The notes beneath the pieces were generated by a model. That model saw only the letters and a list, made by a program, of their open reading frames with translations. It searched no databases and had not been told where the DNA came from. Below, piece after piece: positions 8,028 to 15,188 of a DNA stretch of 20,875 nucleotides. This stretch comes from Opitutia bacterium (lineage in GTDB: Bacteria; Verrucomicrobiota; Verrucomicrobiae; Opitutales; Opitutaceae). The stretch is taken from contig CANEVO010000071.1 of NCBI GenBank assembly GCA_947442255.1, forward strand, positions 1-20,875, given 5' to 3'. The number at the start of each line of letters is the position of its first letter. Within the stretch, counting starts at the first letter, position 1. The translations under genes were made by a program, and so were the position numbers.

Positions 8028-8342
8028 TCCTTCGCTCGGGGAGCTTCGGTTGGCACGGCCATCCCCCGGAGAATGTCCCACGGGTGCTGGCGTGATGCGA
8101 TCGTCGCGCATGATGTCCGGCGAAGCAGGGCGGAGCGTCCCGAGCCTGCGGACCAGTGATGCGCGGACCCCGTCGCGATCCCGGTGGGATTGTCATCCGA
8201 TAAATGACAAACACCATCCGGGACTCGGCCGGGTAGGGCGCGGGTGCGGCCAGATTGTCCGAGGGATTGGAGGTTGCCGGGGTTATTAACGGTGAACACC
8301 CGCTATGATCTTCGTGTCCCTAGGATTCTCTCCGTCCGTCCC
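8028..8342. other. Intergenic region before the metal-efflux operon
   Basis: About 315 bp between tRNA-Ser and the tolC-like start. No credible gene was found. The frame of the tolC-like gene is open back to 8244, but those residues do not resemble a signal peptide. The only structured element noticed is the inverted repeat at 8190-8210. No convincing -35/-10 pair was found. Confidence 0.5.
8190..8210. promoter_or_regulatory. Candidate operator: TTGTCAT-N7-ATGACAA inverted repeat
   Basis: A perfect 7-bp inverted repeat with a 7-bp spacer lies about 130 bp upstream of the first gene of the Cus-like operon. It sits in an otherwise GC-rich region, so the AT-rich repeat stands out. It does not match the CueR, CsoR or CopY consensus as I recall them. 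Binding by a dimeric regulator is an inference. Confidence 0.35.
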
Positions 8343-9581
8343 ATGCGTTTGAGCGTCATCCACCTTTTCTTTGTCGGAGCGTTGCTGGTGCCCGCAACGG
8401 GTAAGTCCGGCGACCCGGGTGCCGCTGGAGAACGGGCCGAATTCCTGCGCGTCGTGGTCGCGGCCCCAGCCTTGTCGGCGGCGGCGCAGCGCGCGGGGGC
8501 GGCACGCGAGCGGATCGAATCGGCGGGCCGGCTGGCCGATCCGGAGGTCGAGGGCATGACGTCGCGGATGAATGGTCCGATGGGCGAACGCGCCACGATG
8601 TACGAATTGAATGTCCGGCAACCGCTGCCCAAGCGCGGCGAGCGCGCGGCGGATCGCGATCGGGCGCGGGCCGGCGTGGCGATGGCGGAAGCGGACTACG
8701 CCTCGATGGCGGGAGCACTGGCCGCCGATACGGCGATGGCGCTGGCCGAGGCGGATGGCGCGGCGGCTCGCATTCGACTTTTGGAGACGCAGTTGGGCCG
8801 GCTTGACGTGGTGCTGCGGAGCGTGGAGGCCCGGCTCGCCACGGGCGGCCGTCTGGCTGACCGGCTTACGGTGCAGACGCGGTCGGCCGAGATGCAGATG
8901 ATGATTGCCGAGGAGCGGGACATGGCCGCGGACGCCTTGGCCTCAGCTCGCGGCCGCCTCGGGCTCCCACCGGAGTCACCGTTGCCGGCTTACGTCGCGC
9001 CCGCGGCCGCCGAGGTGATCGCCGCCGAGGCGGCGCCGTCCCGGCTGGCGACTGCGCGGGCCGACGAAGCGCTGGCGATGGCGAACCTGGCCCGGGCCAC
9101 GGCGAAACCCGGAACCGCGGTCGGTCTGCGGATCGAGCGGGCGCGAACCGGGATGGGCGACGAGGACACGGTGGGACTCGCCTTCATGTCGGAGATTCCC
9201 TGGCGCAGCCGGCGCTATGCGCGGGCGGAAGTGCGGGCCGCCGAAGCCGAGCGCTCTGCGGCCCAAGCCGATCGGAGTGCGGCGGAGTTCAGGATTTCCG
9301 CCGCGGTGGCACGCGTGGAGCGGGCGGAACGTCTGGCTGACACCGCCCGGCGGCTGAGTGCCGGGACCGTGGGCCGGCTCACTGCCGAGTACGATGCGCT
9401 GATTCGAAGCGCCGGTGTCCCGGGAGCAGGCGAGTCCACCGTGCTCCAGACGGTCGCGTTACTCGAGAAATCCACCGACACGGAGAAGCAGGTGATCCAG
9501 GCCGAACTCGCCGTGCGGGCGGCGCGAGCGGAGCTGTGGCGATACCTCCCGACCGAACGATTTCTGAACCCGAACCATTGA
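8343..9581 (+). CDS. TolC/CusC-like outer-membrane efflux protein
   Basis: A 412-residue outer-membrane channel component. The ATG at 8343 is chosen because it opens a typical Sec signal peptide (MRLSVIHLFFVGALLVPATG). The longer open frame back to 8244 has no such feature. There is no lipobox cysteine, unlike E. coli CusC. The body is rich in Ala, Arg and Glu in long helical stretches typical of TolC coiled coils, arranged as two similar halves (about 45-215 and 230-405). Segments such as RQPLPKRGERAADRDRA and MSEIPWRSRRYARAEVRAAE at corresponding places reflect the internal repeat of the family. It is first in the operon, with its stop 2 bp before the next start, so it most likely forms the exit duct for the CusA-like pump. 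It is low in methionine. Confidence 0.85.
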   Translation: MRLSVIHLFFVGALLVPATGKSGDPGAAGERAEFLRVVVAAPALSAAAQRAGAARERIESAGRLADPEVEGMTSRMNGPMGERATMYELNVRQPLPKRGERAADRDRARAGVAMAEADYASMAGALAADTAMALAEADGAAARIRLLETQLGRLDVVLRSVEARLATGGRLADRLTVQTRSAEMQMMIAEERDMAADALASARGRLGLPPESPLPAYVAPAAAEVIAAEAAPSRLATARADEALAMANLARATAKPGTAVGLRIERARTGMGDEDTVGLAFMSEIPWRSRRYARAEVRAAEAERSAAQADRSAAEFRISAAVARVERAERLADTARRLSAGTVGRLTAEYDALIRSAGVPGAGESTVLQTVALLEKSTDTEKQVIQAELAVRAARAELWRYLPTERFLNPNH

Positions 9582-9583
9582 TT

Positions 9584-9994
9584 ATGATCCGCAACGGCTT
9601 CGTTTTTCTCGGTACCTTTATCGTCGGCGCGGTGATCGCCCTGCTGGCGCGCGCGTCGATGTTTGACGCGCAGCCCGAACACACCGGCCATCCTCCGGCG
9701 GGCGGCGATTACGCCCCCATGGTTTCGAATTCCCTTGCGCCGGCCAGCACCGCGCCCGACGCCACGAAGGCCGGCGGGGCTGCGACCGCGCCTGCTCCCG
9801 CGACCCCGGCCACTGGTCAGCCGGTGAACACGGTGTGCGCGATCTGCGGCATGGCGGTCGATCCCCGGATCCCGACGGCCGAATACCAGGGCAAGACGAT
9901 CGGTTTCGGCTGTCGGATCTGTCCCGCAAAGTTCGAGGCCGAACCCGATCGCTACGGTCCGCTCTACCTGAACAACGAAACGCTGAAGCGCTAA
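9584..9994 (+). CDS. Membrane-anchored YHS-like heavy-metal-binding protein
   Basis: A 136-residue protein. An N-terminal hydrophobic segment (5-24) is an anchor or uncleaved signal. A low-complexity Ala/Pro/Thr linker (about 50-80) follows. The C-terminal part resembles a YHS/TRASH-type metal-binding domain: CAICGM (C85, C88, M90), VDP, then YQGKTIGFGCRICPAKFEAEPDRY with C110 and C113. The ATG lies 2 bp after the tolC-like stop and the gene ends 5 bp before the CusB-like start, so it is an integral part of the operon. A periplasmic Cu(I)/Ag(I) chaperone role, replacing CusF, is inferred from position and cysteines. The frame is open upstream, but that part overlaps the tolC-like gene. Confidence 0.75.
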   Translation: MIRNGFVFLGTFIVGAVIALLARASMFDAQPEHTGHPPAGGDYAPMVSNSLAPASTAPDATKAGGAATAPAPATPATGQPVNTVCAICGMAVDPRIPTAEYQGKTIGFGCRICPAKFEAEPDRYGPLYLNNETLKR

Positions 9995-9999
9995 CCGGC

Positions 10000-11331
10000 A
10001 TGCGTCCACCGCCCCTCATGCTCTTTGCCGCCGCCGGCCTCCTGATCGGAGCCGGGCTCATTGCCCTGCTGCCTGCGGACACGCTTTTTGCGACCACGGC
10101 GAAACCGGATGATCGGGGCGCCGCGGTCGCGGGCGAGCGCTGGGCTTGCCCGATGATGGACTTCATCGGCAACCGGCCCGGCGACTGTCCGGTCTGCGGA
10201 ATGAAGATGACCCGCGTGACGGCGGGGGAACTCTCTCGCGATCAGCAGCGCCGGATGCAGGTGCGGCTCACGACCGTGACTGAGGGTCCGGCCCGGGCGT
10301 TGGTGCGCGGCTATGGAGCCGTGCGCTACGACGACCGCACCTTGCAGGTGGTTATTCCGCGCCTCGGGGGGCGCATTGTGAAACGGCACGAGGCGGCGCG
10401 GCATGTCGGCAACACCGTCAAGGTGGGCGATCCGATTGTGGATCTCTACAGCCCGGAAGTCTTCGAAGCCCAAGGTGAACTGGCGGCCGCGGTGAAATTT
10501 GGGGATCAGCCCACGATTCGCGCGCTCACCGATCGCTTGGAGCGCTGGAACCTTGGCGCCGTGGCACGAGCAGTCATCGCCGGTGGTGCGCCGACGGATA
10601 CCGTCACGATCACGAGTCCGTTCGCCGGCCGCGTCGTGCTGGCGCTCGAAGGGGAGGAAGGGGAAATGGTGGCCCGACTGCCGCAGACCGGTCAGGAAGT
10701 CATGGCCGACGCTCCGTTGCTGCGGCTGATCGATCCCGCGGCTTTCATGCTCGTCGTGCACGTCCCTGAAGCGCGCGCCCACTGGTTGAAAGTCGGGCAG
10801 CCGGTGAGGCTGGCCTCCGACGATCGCGGTGAATTGCCGGACGTCGAGGCGAGCATCACTTGGGTGGCGCCGGAACTGAATCTCGAGATTCGAGCGCGGG
10901 AAGTGCACCTGCACCTCCGCGATCCGAACGGACGTCTTCTGCCGGGGGGGCTGGTCAATGCGCGCTTCGAAGCGGCGCTCGGTCAGGATCTCGCGGTGGC
11001 CGATGGAGCAAACCCGGAGACTTGGGGGAAGTTCGTTCTCGTCCCGAAGACCGCGGTCATTTCCACGGGCGTACGGCACGTCGCCTGGCGCGTGGCGGAG
11101 CGGCAACGCGATGACCGCGTGCGTTTCGAACTTGCACCGCTGGCGCTCGGTCCGCGGATCGAGGACGAGTCGGGCAACGATCTCTATGTGGTTCGCGCGG
11201 GACTGAAGGCGGGCGATGAAGTGGCGACGCAGGGTGTGTTCCTGATCGACAGCCAGGCCCAGCTCGCGGGGACACCGAGTCTCCTGTTTCCGAATGGTGC
11301 CGCCGCACCGGCTGCGGCGCACCAGCACTGA
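10000..11331 (+). CDS. CusB-like periplasmic adaptor (membrane fusion protein) with N-terminal metal-binding motif
   Basis: A 443-residue HlyD/CusB-type adaptor linking the inner-membrane pump to the outer-membrane channel. Residues 5-24 are a signal or membrane anchor. Residues 49-70 form a heavy-metal-binding domain (WACPMM, then CPVCGMKM: C50, C63, C66, M68, M70). In CusB relatives this is usually CPMHP, so a Met replaces the His here. It is followed by barrel-sandwich halves (GYGAVRYDDR, PRLGGRIVKRH, VKVGDPIVDLYSPEV and later TSPFAGRVV), a helical hairpin and beta-barrel segments ending with GLKAGDEVATQGVFLIDSQAQL. The C-terminus AHQH is a possible extra metal-binding tail. The frame runs back to 9835, but that part overlaps the preceding gene and the ATG at 10000 fits the signal sequence. 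Confidence 0.88.
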   Translation: MRPPPLMLFAAAGLLIGAGLIALLPADTLFATTAKPDDRGAAVAGERWACPMMDFIGNRPGDCPVCGMKMTRVTAGELSRDQQRRMQVRLTTVTEGPARALVRGYGAVRYDDRTLQVVIPRLGGRIVKRHEAARHVGNTVKVGDPIVDLYSPEVFEAQGELAAAVKFGDQPTIRALTDRLERWNLGAVARAVIAGGAPTDTVTITSPFAGRVVLALEGEEGEMVARLPQTGQEVMADAPLLRLIDPAAFMLVVHVPEARAHWLKVGQPVRLASDDRGELPDVEASITWVAPELNLEIRAREVHLHLRDPNGRLLPGGLVNARFEAALGQDLAVADGANPETWGKFVLVPKTAVISTGVRHVAWRVAERQRDDRVRFELAPLALGPRIEDESGNDLYVVRAGLKAGDEVATQGVFLIDSQAQLAGTPSLLFPNGAAAPAAAHQH

Positions 11332-11389
11332 TCCATTCTCCTGTTAAGGCTGCGGTCCGTGGCCGCACCTCGCTTCCTTTTGATTGCCC

Positions 11390-14300
11390 ATGCTCTCGTT
11401 CGTCATTCGCAACACGTTCCTGACCCTCGCCGTCGCGCTCGGGTTGGCGGTGGCCGGCTTCTGGGCGTGGCGCCAGGTGCCCGTGGATGCGATTCCGGAT
11501 TTGAGCGACAACCAGGTCATCGTCTGGGCCGAGTGGCCCGGCAAGAGTCCGCAGGACATGGACCAGCAGGTGACGTCGCGGCTCGCGCGTGAACTCCAGG
11601 GGCTGCCCGGCGTGCAGACCGTCCGCGGCATGTCCTTGTATGGGGCGAGCTATCTCTACGTGATCTTTGAGGAACGGCGGGACCTCTACGATTGCCGCAC
11701 GCGCGTGCTCGAGCGGCTATCGCAACTGCAGGGGATACTTCCGGCCGGCGTGAGTCCGCGACTGGGTCCGGACGCGACGGCGATGGGGCAGGTCTTTGCG
11801 TTCACGCTCCAAGGGCCGCAGGACATCGAGCGAAAGCGCTTCGTTCTCGATCAGATCGTGGTTCCCGCGCTGCGCGCGGTGCCGGGCGTGGCGGAAGTGG
11901 CCCCGGCTGGCGGTGTGGTGCGCGAGTATCAGATCGACGTCGATCCCCTCCGCCTCGAGGAGCAGGGCATCACGCTCGAGATGCTGATGATGGCCGTGCA
12001 GCAAGCCGGACGCGACGTGGGGGCCATGAGCGTCGAGCAAAGCGGCGTGGAAACGATGATTCGGGGCGTGGGCTTCATTCGCTCCGTGGCGGACGTGGAG
12101 AACATCGTCATCCGCGGCGATCGGCTGAAGGGCGCCGGGGTGCGACTCGGTGATCTAGCAAACGTGCAGCTGGGCGGACAATTCCGCCAGGGCCTGCTCG
12201 CCGACGGTTATCAGGAGCACGTCGGCGCGATTGTCGGCATGCGGGTGGGGGAAGATCCGAAGTCGGTCATCACCGCCGTGAAGCGCCGGCTGATGGACCT
12301 CGCGCCGACGTTCCAGCGCGAGCAGCTCACGGCGATTCCCTTCTACGATCGTTCGCAGTTGATTCGGGAAACCACGGCGACGGTCACGGCGGCACTACAG
12401 GAGGCGGTCATCACGACGGTCATCGTGGTTGTCGCGTTCTTGCTGCATGTGCGGGCCAGTCTCGCGGTGGCGGTGAGCTTGCCGCTCGGGATGCTCTTCA
12501 CGTTTCTAGTCATGCGACTCGCCGGCGTCGGTGCGAACATCATGAGTCTCGCGGGCATCGCGATCGCGATCGGCGTGATGGTCGATTTCGGGATCATCAT
12601 GACCGAGAACATCACGCAGCACCTCGTGGATCTGCAGGAGAAGTGCCGGCGGGAGGGAAGGTCGATGCCGACCTCGCCATTCGATCCCGAGATCACGGAT
12701 ACGGTGGTGCGGGCGGCGCAGGAGGTCGCGCGGCCGTTGCTGACCTCGGCGGCGACGACAGTGATGGGGTTCCTTCCGATCTTCGCCCTCAGCGATCAGG
12801 CGGGCCGCCTGTTCGAGCCGCTGGCGCTCACCAAGTCGCTGGCGATCACCGGGGCCGTGATCTTCGGCACGCTGCTGGTGCCAGTGCTGTGCCGGCTGCT
12901 GCTGCCGCCCTGGCAGGTGCGCAAACCGATCCTGCTCGCCGTTGCGGGTGTCGCCGCCGGCGTGGGCTTCGGCTGGTTCGTGCGCGAGGGTTGGTCGCTG
13001 CCGATGGAGTACGGGCGATGGGCGCTGACGATCCCGGGCTGGCTGTTTGCGCCGCTCTTCGCGCTCCTGATTGCCTCCGCGATCTGGCGGCTCGGTCGCG
13101 AGCGGCTGGTCAATTACGAGGAGAACCCGATGAGCCGGGCGATTCATGTCGGCTACGGGTGGGCTTATCGTCACATCCAGCGGCACAAGATCATCTTCAC
13201 GCTGACGATCGCGGCGATGGCGGCGGGCGGCTATCTGCTCGGCGCGGGCTGGCCGACCCTGAGCTGGCCGCTGCGGCAGATCTTTCATGTCGTTGGCGCC
13301 AATCTCGCGGACACCACGCTCGATCAAGCGATGACCCGGCGGTTTCCGGGGGTGGGCTCGAGTTTCCTGCCGCCGCTCGATGAGGGCAGCCTGCTCTTCA
13401 TGCCCTCGATTCCGGCGACGGGCGGGCTGGGCGAGACCCAGCGAATCATGCTCGTGCAGAACCGGCTGATTGAATCGATCCCCGAAGTCGCAAGCGTCAT
13501 GGGGAAAATGGGACGCGCCGAAACCGCGCTCGATCCGGCGCCGATTGGAATGATCGAGACCGTGGTCCTGTTGAAGCCCTACGTCGACTGGCCGGTCCAC
13601 GAGATCACCCGGGCCGATGGCAGCGTGGAGCATCGCCCGCGCACCCTGGCCGAGGTTCGATCCGCGCTTGCGGCCATCACCGAGATTCCCGGCGTGGCGC
13701 CGAGCTGGCTGCAGCCGATCGAAACCCGAATCGTGATGCTCTCGACCGGCATCCGGAGCCTCATGGCCCTGCAGATTCTCGGCGACGACTCCGACGCGCT
13801 GGAGCGGTTCGCGGAGGAGGCGGAGAAGATCATTCAACCAACCCCTGGGGCCGTGGATGTGCAGATGCAGCGGGAGGGCGGGAAGCCCTACGCAGAGATT
13901 CGGCTCGATCCGGCCAGGCTCGCGCGTTTCGGACTCTCCAACGAGCAGGTGATGCGCACGGTCGAAACGGCCTTGGGCGGCATGGCCGTGACCTACTCCG
14001 TCGAAGGCGCGCTGCGCTATCCCGTTCGGATTCGGTACCTGCGTGAACGGCGTGACGATCCCGACGAGCTGCTCCAACTCCAGGTGCCTGCGGCGGCGGG
14101 TCACGGGGCGATTCCGCTGACCAATCTGCTGGCGATTCCGACGGTGCACCTGCTCGAGTTTGCCGCGGGAGCGACGACGGCCGAGTGGAGCGTGCGGCTG
14201 CCGCTCGGGCACCAGCGCAATTTCACCGTGATCGATGCCACCCATGGCGAACTGACCGTGCCGGCCGGGGAAATCTTGCCCGCGGCAATCACGCAGGGGA

Positions 14301-15121
14301 TGGCCGCCGGCACGGTCCGCATGACGGGTACGCGGCCGAGCGAGGCGGGGTTGACCTACACCATCGGGCCGATGGCGATTCGATCGGAGGGAGGCAAGCG
14401 GACGCAGTATGTGCTCCTGAATGCGCGGGGCCGGGGCGAAGTGGAAGTGGTGCGCGATGCCGAGTCGCGGCTCCGCGCGGCCCTGGCTGAGGGACGAATC
14501 GAACTGCCGGCGGGTGCCACCTATCGTTGGGTCGGACGTTACGAGCAGAAGATCAAAGCCGACCAGACGCTGCGGGGCATCATCAGCGTCTCGATGCTCG
14601 TCATGGTGGTGCTCATTTATATTGGGACGCGCTCCTGGCTGATCACGGCCATCATCATCGTGTGCAACGCGGTGGTCACGACAGCCGGAGGGTTCTTCTT
14701 CGTCTGGCTGTGGGGCGCGGAGATGACCACCGCGGTCGTGGTCGGATTTCTCGTGCTGCTCGGGGTGATGTTCAATGACGGCATCCTGCTCGGGACCTAC
14801 CTGCAGGAGCAGTTCAAGACCCATCCTGGCACGCGGGACGAGGTTCACCGCCGGGTGTTCATCGCGGGCCTGCGGCGTCGCCGCCCCGCGATCATGACGA
14901 ACGCCACCACGCTCTTGTCGCTGATTCCGGTGCTGTGGTCAACGGGCCGCGGGTCGGAGCTGATGGTGCCGATGGTCCTCCCGGTGATCGGCGGGATGAT
15001 CTTCGACGTGGTGTCGCTCTTCTCGGTCCCGGTGTTCTTCACGTGGTATTGGGAACGCCGGCTTGTCCGCGAGCAGGAGGTCGCAGCGAGCATGGCGCAA
15101 CCGGCGTCGGCGACGGATTGA
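11390..15121 (+). CDS. CusA-like heavy-metal RND efflux pump, Cu(I)/Ag(I) type
   Basis: Inner-membrane proton-driven exporter of the HME-RND family, 1243 residues from the ATG at 11390. A TTG lies 6 nt upstream in frame. Family landmarks include VPVDAIPDLSD (30-40), TVRGMSLYGASY, GVVREYQIDVDPLRL, ANIMSLAGIAIAIGVMVD and LPPLDEGSLLFMPSIP. The three substrate methionines of E. coli CusA (M573, M623, M672) are matched by M671 (FMPS), M721 (PIGM) and M783 (RIVM), favouring Cu(I)/Ag(I). TM4 keeps D399 and E406. At the positions of CusA E939 and K984 it has N1129 (next to D1130) and A1167. It is about 195 residues longer than E. coli CusA. Two extra hydrophobic segments lie at about 513-531 and 544-566, and an insertion lies at about 921-992. 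It is the last gene of the operon. Confidence 0.93.
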   Translation: MLSFVIRNTFLTLAVALGLAVAGFWAWRQVPVDAIPDLSDNQVIVWAEWPGKSPQDMDQQVTSRLARELQGLPGVQTVRGMSLYGASYLYVIFEERRDLYDCRTRVLERLSQLQGILPAGVSPRLGPDATAMGQVFAFTLQGPQDIERKRFVLDQIVVPALRAVPGVAEVAPAGGVVREYQIDVDPLRLEEQGITLEMLMMAVQQAGRDVGAMSVEQSGVETMIRGVGFIRSVADVENIVIRGDRLKGAGVRLGDLANVQLGGQFRQGLLADGYQEHVGAIVGMRVGEDPKSVITAVKRRLMDLAPTFQREQLTAIPFYDRSQLIRETTATVTAALQEAVITTVIVVVAFLLHVRASLAVAVSLPLGMLFTFLVMRLAGVGANIMSLAGIAIAIGVMVDFGIIMTENITQHLVDLQEKCRREGRSMPTSPFDPEITDTVVRAAQEVARPLLTSAATTVMGFLPIFALSDQAGRLFEPLALTKSLAITGAVIFGTLLVPVLCRLLLPPWQVRKPILLAVAGVAAGVGFGWFVREGWSLPMEYGRWALTIPGWLFAPLFALLIASAIWRLGRERLVNYEENPMSRAIHVGYGWAYRHIQRHKIIFTLTIAAMAAGGYLLGAGWPTLSWPLRQIFHVVGANLADTTLDQAMTRRFPGVGSSFLPPLDEGSLLFMPSIPATGGLGETQRIMLVQNRLIESIPEVASVMGKMGRAETALDPAPIGMIETVVLLKPYVDWPVHEITRADGSVEHRPRTLAEVRSALAAITEIPGVAPSWLQPIETRIVMLSTGIRSLMALQILGDDSDALERFAEEAEKIIQPTPGAVDVQMQREGGKPYAEIRLDPARLARFGLSNEQVMRTVETALGGMAVTYSVEGALRYPVRIRYLRERRDDPDELLQLQVPAAAGHGAIPLTNLLAIPTVHLLEFAAGATTAEWSVRLPLGHQRNFTVIDATHGELTVPAGEILPAAITQGMAAGTVRMTGTRPSEAGLTYTIGPMAIRSEGGKRTQYVLLNARGRGEVEVVRDAESRLRAALAEGRIELPAGATYRWVGRYEQKIKADQTLRGIISVSMLVMVVLIYIGTRSWLITAIIIVCNAVVTTAGGFFFVWLWGAEMTTAVVVGFLVLLGVMFNDGILLGTYLQEQFKTHPGTRDEVHRRVFIAGLRRRRPAIMTNATTLLSLIPVLWSTGRGSELMVPMVLPVIGGMIFDVVSLFSVPVFFTWYWERRLVREQEVAASMAQPASATD

Positions 15122-15128
15122 CGACCGA

Positions 15129-15154
15129 AGGGCCCGGCGGCGAGCGCCGGCCCT
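15129..15154. repeat. GC-rich palindrome between convergent genes
   Basis: An inverted repeat agggc-c-cggcg / cgccg-gccct with one bulged C and a 5-nt loop, lying 8 nt after the CusA-like stop and 35 nt before the end of the convergent exporter gene. No T-run follows on either strand, so it is not a standard intrinsic terminator. It could be a REP-type extragenic palindrome. Only one copy is visible here. Confidence 0.5.
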
Positions 15155-15188
15155 ACAGCCATCGCGTCATGCGCGCTGCCAGCGCTAA

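Noticed and set aside
8255..8289. TTGTCC and TATTAA considered as a promoter for the efflux operon
   Set aside because: The spacing of about 23 bp is too long for a sigma70-type promoter and the matches are imperfect.
11346..11375. Weak hairpin before the RND pump gene, considered as an attenuator
   Set aside because: The stem is only about 5 bp with a 7-nt loop and no T-run, not better than expected by chance in GC-rich DNA.
12506..14848. A 780-codon open frame on the minus strand inside the RND pump gene
   Set aside because: It lies fully antisense to an unmistakable CusA-like gene and its product is rich in Arg, His, Pro and Gly with no recognisable domain. This is a usual artefact of high GC.
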